This document shows positions 6,564 to 9,227 of a stretch of 9,227 nucleotides of DNA, piece by piece. The stretch comes from Syntrophothermus sp. UBA1445. GTDB lineage: Bacteria; Bacillota; Syntrophomonadia; Syntrophomonadales; DTU052. The DNA lies in assembly GCA_002329495.1 (NCBI GenBank), contig DCTH01000119.1:2963-12189 (forward strand). The letters run 5' to 3'. Each line of letters begins with the position of its first letter. The first letter of the stretch is position 1. A program made the position numbers and the translations under genes. The notes beneath the pieces are model-generated. The model was given only the letters and a program-made list of their open reading frames with translations, was not told the DNA's origin and ran no database searches.

Positions 6564-6604
6564 GCAGTCAAAATCAAATCCTATTCGAAATTGATTTTGA
6601 CTGC
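6564..6604. repeat. Perfect 14-bp hairpin between lactonase and ligase 2 genes
   Basis: GCAGTCAAAATCAA (6564-6577) and TTGATTTTGACTGC (6591-6604) are perfect inverted arms with a 13-nt loop, 10 nt past the lactonase stop. In the direction of the genes (minus) the stem is followed by TCAACC, not a U-run. A short T-run (GTTTTT) follows only on the plus strand. It may therefore be an inefficient terminator, an mRNA-processing or stabilising hairpin between two co-transcribed genes, or an operator for ligase 2. Confidence 0.75.
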
Positions 6605-6614
6605 CCGTTTTTAA

Positions 6615-7409
6615 CTATTTCTCAGGAAATACCTTGCCGTTTATGAACGGGTCGTGCCCCGGCAAGATGCGTTTGCGGCTCCCCGCTATTTTTAAGACTC
6701 TCCAAACACTGTTATACCAGTCCATGAGGTTAACATGGATCCCCGGAGGATAAAATGCATGCCCCGGTTGGGGGATAACTTCGATTTTTTGGCCGGTGGC
6801 ATCAATAAATTCCGTGGTGTCAGGATACATGTTAAGCTGCATGTAGATCAGGTCTCCAGCGATTACATATTTGCCCTCACTGGTGTTGACTACCGTAGCC
6901 TGCTGCCCCATGGTATGGCCGGGAACACATATGACGTTTACTCCGTCCGCCACCTCATAACCATCATCAGCCAGTATCAGGTCATAGCCTTCTAATTCTT
7001 TCATTAACTCGGCAACATAAACGCCCTCCTGAATGGGAATCGGATTCTTTGCATACTCCCACTCTTTTTTCTGTAGAATGAATTGGGCATTAGGGAACAT
7101 CCCAATATTGGCAGCATGGTCAAAGTGGAAATGAGAAATAGTTACGATATCAATATCTTCCGGTTTGACACCTACCGAGGCCAAAGCTTTTCTTACGCCC
7201 TCAGGTCCAACTCCAGAAAGAGAAAAACCATGATAGTTGGGGTCATCTACACAACCGGTATCAACCAGTATCTTCTTATCTCCCCCTTCAATATAGAAGG
7301 CCAGAATGGGAACAGTAAACGCCAGGTCAGGTTGGAGATTGAAGGTCATAGTGGCTTTGGTTACACCTATCAGGCCTACTTCGATCGGATAAATTTTATA
7401 TTCTGTCAT
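6615..7409 (-). CDS. Metallo-beta-lactamase-fold lactonase (AiiA/AttM-like)
   Basis: A complete 264-residue MBL-fold hydrolase with the full dinuclear-metal ligand set: H93, H95, D97 and H98 in SHFHFDHAAN, H165 in VPGHTMGQ, D186 in IAGDLIY and H252 in LPGHDP. Overall layout and length match the N-acyl-homoserine lactonase branch (AiiA, AttM/BlcC). There is no signal peptide, so it is cytoplasmic. The related AttM/BlcC of Agrobacterium opens gamma-butyrolactone to 4-hydroxybutyrate. Lying just before a CoA ligase and abfD in the same direction, this protein could do the same and feed 4-hydroxybutyrate to that pathway (inference). Alternatives are quorum-signal lactonase or another ester/thioester hydrolase. 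ATG 7409 is supported by AAAAAGGAG (7419-7427) 9 nt upstream. Confidence 0.92.
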   Translation of the reverse strand: MTEYKIYPIEVGLIGVTKATMTFNLQPDLAFTVPILAFYIEGGDKKILVDTGCVDDPNYHGFSLSGVGPEGVRKALASVGVKPEDIDIVTISHFHFDHAANIGMFPNAQFILQKKEWEYAKNPIPIQEGVYVAELMKELEGYDLILADDGYEVADGVNVICVPGHTMGQQATVVNTSEGKYVIAGDLIYMQLNMYPDTTEFIDATGQKIEVIPQPGHAFYPPGIHVNLMDWYNSVWRVLKIAGSRKRILPGHDPFINGKVFPEK

Positions 7410-7775
7410 TAACTGTCACTCCTTTTTAATTGCATTCTCCTGTACGGTTGCAATTTGAAATGGTTTAAGTGATTCAGTTTTGTTATGGAATTGTAAAGTA
7501 TCAATGAGATTTTCAGGTGATCGTAACGTTGGGCGTTAGACTAGGTATCCTGATGGTGTGTGGTTCTCTCATGCATCACCTCAGTGCAGCTACAACGGCA
7601 AGTTGCAATGATTTCTCAATACTGTGTGCTCTCGAGTGCAACAGTCACAATATTTCTAACAGTTATAATTTTACTAAACGTATTATGATTGTCAATAAAT
7701 GTCGAATTCCATATCTTCCAGGGGAATTACCGAGTTTCCATTTTGCACGCCCTTAATATAAATAACCAACACTGT
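7410..7775. other. Gap upstream of the lactonase gene
   Basis: About 366 bp with no convincing gene. It should carry the lactonase promoter on the minus strand. A perfect -35-like TTGACA is present at 7690-7695 (minus), but the nearest -10-like sequence AATTAT is 19 bp away, so the call is weak. No sigma-54 GG-N10-GC element was found. TCCTGTACG at 7438-7446 is shared with the leader of ligase 1. Short open frames here look like noise. Confidence 0.55.
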
Positions 7776-7817
7776 AAAAAAAGATCAACTATCAGCACTA
7801 TGCTGACAGTTGATCTT
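7776..7817 (-). terminator. Rho-independent terminator of the mod operon
   Basis: Arms 7781-7797 and 7801-7817 pair over 17 positions with one mismatch that becomes a G-U pair in the minus-strand RNA; the loop is 3 nt. In that strand the stem ends in an unbroken run of seven T residues (7776-7782). It lies about 80 nt after the modC stop and insulates the mod genes from the lactonase gene. Confidence 0.95.
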
Positions 7818-7895
7818 AAGAAACTGTTGAAACAAGAGTGAATAACCTGCTCTGGTATTCGGCTGACCTCACTAAGATTGCATGGTCATTGCTTT

Positions 7896-8609
7896 CTAAA
7901 TAGGTAACGATATTTGATCAGACACTGGCCTTTTTATTCGTTTTTCTCCCCTTGTTCCCGGTTGAACAACCTGTCCCTTATGCAGAGAGAGGATAATATC
8001 ACCAAGTAATCTGGAGTCTTCCTCGTCATGGGTTACAAGAACCATAGGAATCTGCCAGTCATGCTTGAGCCTCAGTATCTCTTCGCGAAGATTCTTTTTA
8101 GATTGGTGATCCAGGGCACTAAACGGTTCGTCCAGCAACAACAATTGAGGCTGTGAGACCAAAGCTCGCGCCAGTGCAACCCGTTGTTTTTCGCCTCCGG
8201 ACAACTGGCCGGGATAACGATCAATCAAATGCAACACACCGAATGAATCCAGAACCGTTGTAAAATCCACGGCCGGGCGTTCCTGGGTTGGCTTTTTATA
8301 GCTGCGTAATCCGTAGATCACGTTCTGCTTCACCGTCATGTGTGGAAAGAGAGCATAATACTGAAAAAGATAACCTACCCGGCGATTTCTGGCTGGTATA
8401 TTAACATTGAACCGCGAGGAGTAGAGAATGCTCCCTTCCAACTCAATGCTGCCCTTGCCGGGAGACCTGAGACCGGCGATACACTCCAGAACGGTGGTTT
8501 TTCCCGCCCCCGAAGGTCCCCATAATACCAGAATCTGATTGTTATCGACCTGGAAATCTACGTCCAGATCAAAATAAGGTAATTCCTTTGTAATTGATAC
8601 CCGTAGCAT
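7896..8609 (-). CDS. modC: Molybdate/tungstate ABC transporter ATP-binding protein
   Basis: A 237-residue ABC ATPase that powers oxyanion import with the ModB permease. Visible motifs: Walker A GPSGAGKT (31-38), Q-loop Q83 in GYLFQYYALFPH, signature LSGGE (136-140), Walker B LLLLDE (156-161), D-loop SALD (164-167) and H-loop H194 in VTHD. The sequence style and the ModB neighbour support ModC. The chain ends after the ATPase core, so the C-terminal TOBE oxyanion-sensing domain of classical ModC (about 350 residues) is absent, as in shorter clostridial versions. ATG 8609 has AGAGGAAG 6 nt upstream and the gene starts 34 nt after modB, so the two form an operon. Molybdate and tungstate cannot be told apart here. 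Confidence 0.88.
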   Translation of the reverse strand: MLRVSITKELPYFDLDVDFQVDNNQILVLWGPSGAGKTTVLECIAGLRSPGKGSIELEGSILYSSRFNVNIPARNRRVGYLFQYYALFPHMTVKQNVIYGLRSYKKPTQERPAVDFTTVLDSFGVLHLIDRYPGQLSGGEKQRVALARALVSQPQLLLLDEPFSALDHQSKKNLREEILRLKHDWQIPMVLVTHDEEDSRLLGDIILSLHKGQVVQPGTRGEKRIKRPVSDQISLPI

Positions 8610-8643
8610 TTTTTGCTTCCTCTTTTCAGCATGATTAAAACAC

Positions 8644-9227
8644 CTAATGCAGGCGTCGCTTATTCCAACGGTTCACCAAAAAGATCAATAAAAAACAGAA
8701 GACCGTAATTATACCTACCAGGGTATTGGCCGTAGCCTTATCCCCGGATTCAACCGCAAAATAAATGGCCAAAGGTATGGTTTGAGTCTGACCGGGAATA
8801 TTTCCCGCCACCATCAAGGTAGCACCGAACTCCCCCAGGGCCCTCGCAAACGCCAGCACAAACCCCGACATGATGCCCGGCCAGGCCAAGGGCATGGTAA
8901 CGGTAAAAAATATTCGCAGTTCCCCTGCTCCCAGTGTCCGGGCTGCTTTTTCCAGATTGGGATTGACACTGGCAAAAGCCGCCCGGGCACTTTGATACAT
9001 GAGGGGAAATGCCACCACCGTAGCCGCCATCACCACTGCCCCCCAGGTAAAAACCACCGAACAACCAAATTGACCAAAAAGACGCCCCAACGGTCCATTG
9101 ACACCGATCAGGACCAACAGCACATAACCAACCACTGAGGGAGGCAGTACCAGCGGTAGAGTGATCGCCGCTTCCAGCAGATCACGCCCCCAAAACCTTT
9201 GCTTTTCCATCAATCGGGCCAGGGGCA
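8644..9227 (-). CDS. modB: Molybdate ABC transporter permease, C-terminal part (5' end outside window)
   Basis: 193 residues of a multi-spanning inner-membrane permease; the frame stays open to the right edge (residues ...PLARLMEKQRFWGRD), so the start lies beyond 9227 and the ATG at 9210 is internal. Hydrophobic segments include LPLVLPPSVVGYVLLVLIG, FTWGAVVMAATVVAFPLM, PGIMSGFVLAFARALGEF and LVGIITVFCFLLIFLV. The LPLVLPPSVVGY stretch, the EAA loop (EKAARTLGAGELRIFFTVTMP) that docks on the ATPase, and ARALGEFGATLMVAGNIPG are characteristic of ModB. A periplasmic ModA-type binding protein would be expected upstream, outside the window. Confidence 0.92.
   Translation of the reverse strand, partial: PLARLMEKQRFWGRDLLEAAITLPLVLPPSVVGYVLLVLIGVNGPLGRLFGQFGCSVVFTWGAVVMAATVVAFPLMYQSARAAFASVNPNLEKAARTLGAGELRIFFTVTMPLAWPGIMSGFVLAFARALGEFGATLMVAGNIPGQTQTIPLAIYFAVESGDKATANTLVGIITVFCFLLIFLVNRWNKRRLH

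Noticed and set aside
7517..7756. 79-codon plus-strand open frame in the gap upstream of the lactonase
   Set aside because: No ribosome site, no recognisable motif and random-looking composition; treated as noise.
7735..7775. Minus-strand open frame ending ...IPLEDMEFDIY in the gap before the lactonase
   Set aside because: Very short, only a GTG with a weak AAGG before it, no homology recognised; likely chance.
9208..9213. Start of modB at ATG 9210 or TTG 9213
   Set aside because: The frame stays open to the window edge with ModB-like residues (PLARL), and the family has additional N-terminal membrane segments.

Overview
The window looks like part of a mid-GC anaerobic Firmicute chromosome, most likely a Peptococcaceae/Desulfotomaculum/Pelotomaculum-type bacterium. 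This is an inference from strong GGAGG ribosome-binding sites, strictly anaerobic radical/Fe-S enzymology (a 4-hydroxybutyryl-CoA dehydratase with all cluster ligands), a sigma-54 activator, several AMP-forming acyl-CoA ligases and a Mod-type oxyanion transporter. No rRNA, tRNA, CRISPR array, insertion sequence or phage gene was seen.

Layout. Positions 1-471 (+) are the 3' end of a sigma-54 enhancer-binding protein (end of the AAA+ domain plus Fis-type HTH). All remaining genes lie on the minus strand. In their order of transcription they are: modB (runs off the right edge) and modC, closed by a strong terminator at 7776-7817; an AiiA/AttM-like metallo-beta-lactamase lactonase (6615-7409); a perfect 14-bp hairpin; acyl-CoA ligase 2 (4887-6503); a 343-bp regulatory gap; abfD, 4-hydroxybutyryl-CoA dehydratase (3098-4543); a tightly linked 93-residue CGGCNP-motif cysteine protein (2803-3084) with its terminator (2690-2734); a roughly 480-bp gap; and acyl-CoA ligase 1 (536-2215), whose terminator (475-514) sits between it and the convergent regulator.

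How the genes may work together (inference). The lactonase, a CoA ligase and AbfD would form a short catabolic route: gamma-butyrolactone (or a related lactone) -> 4-hydroxybutyrate -> 4-hydroxybutyryl-CoA -> crotonyl-CoA, which then enters butyrate-type metabolism. The gap before abfD carries a sigma-54 -24/-12 element with exact spacing (TGGTGCTGCCATTGC on the minus strand). Inverted and direct repeats upstream of it could be activator sites, so the sigma-54 regulator at the left edge is a natural candidate to control abfD. No comparable sigma-54 match was found upstream of the other genes. The modBC genes are probably a separate molybdate/tungstate uptake operon.

The least explained items are the CGGCNP small protein coupled to abfD, the structured repeats upstream of abfD, and the two long gene-poor gaps, which contain only very short open frames.
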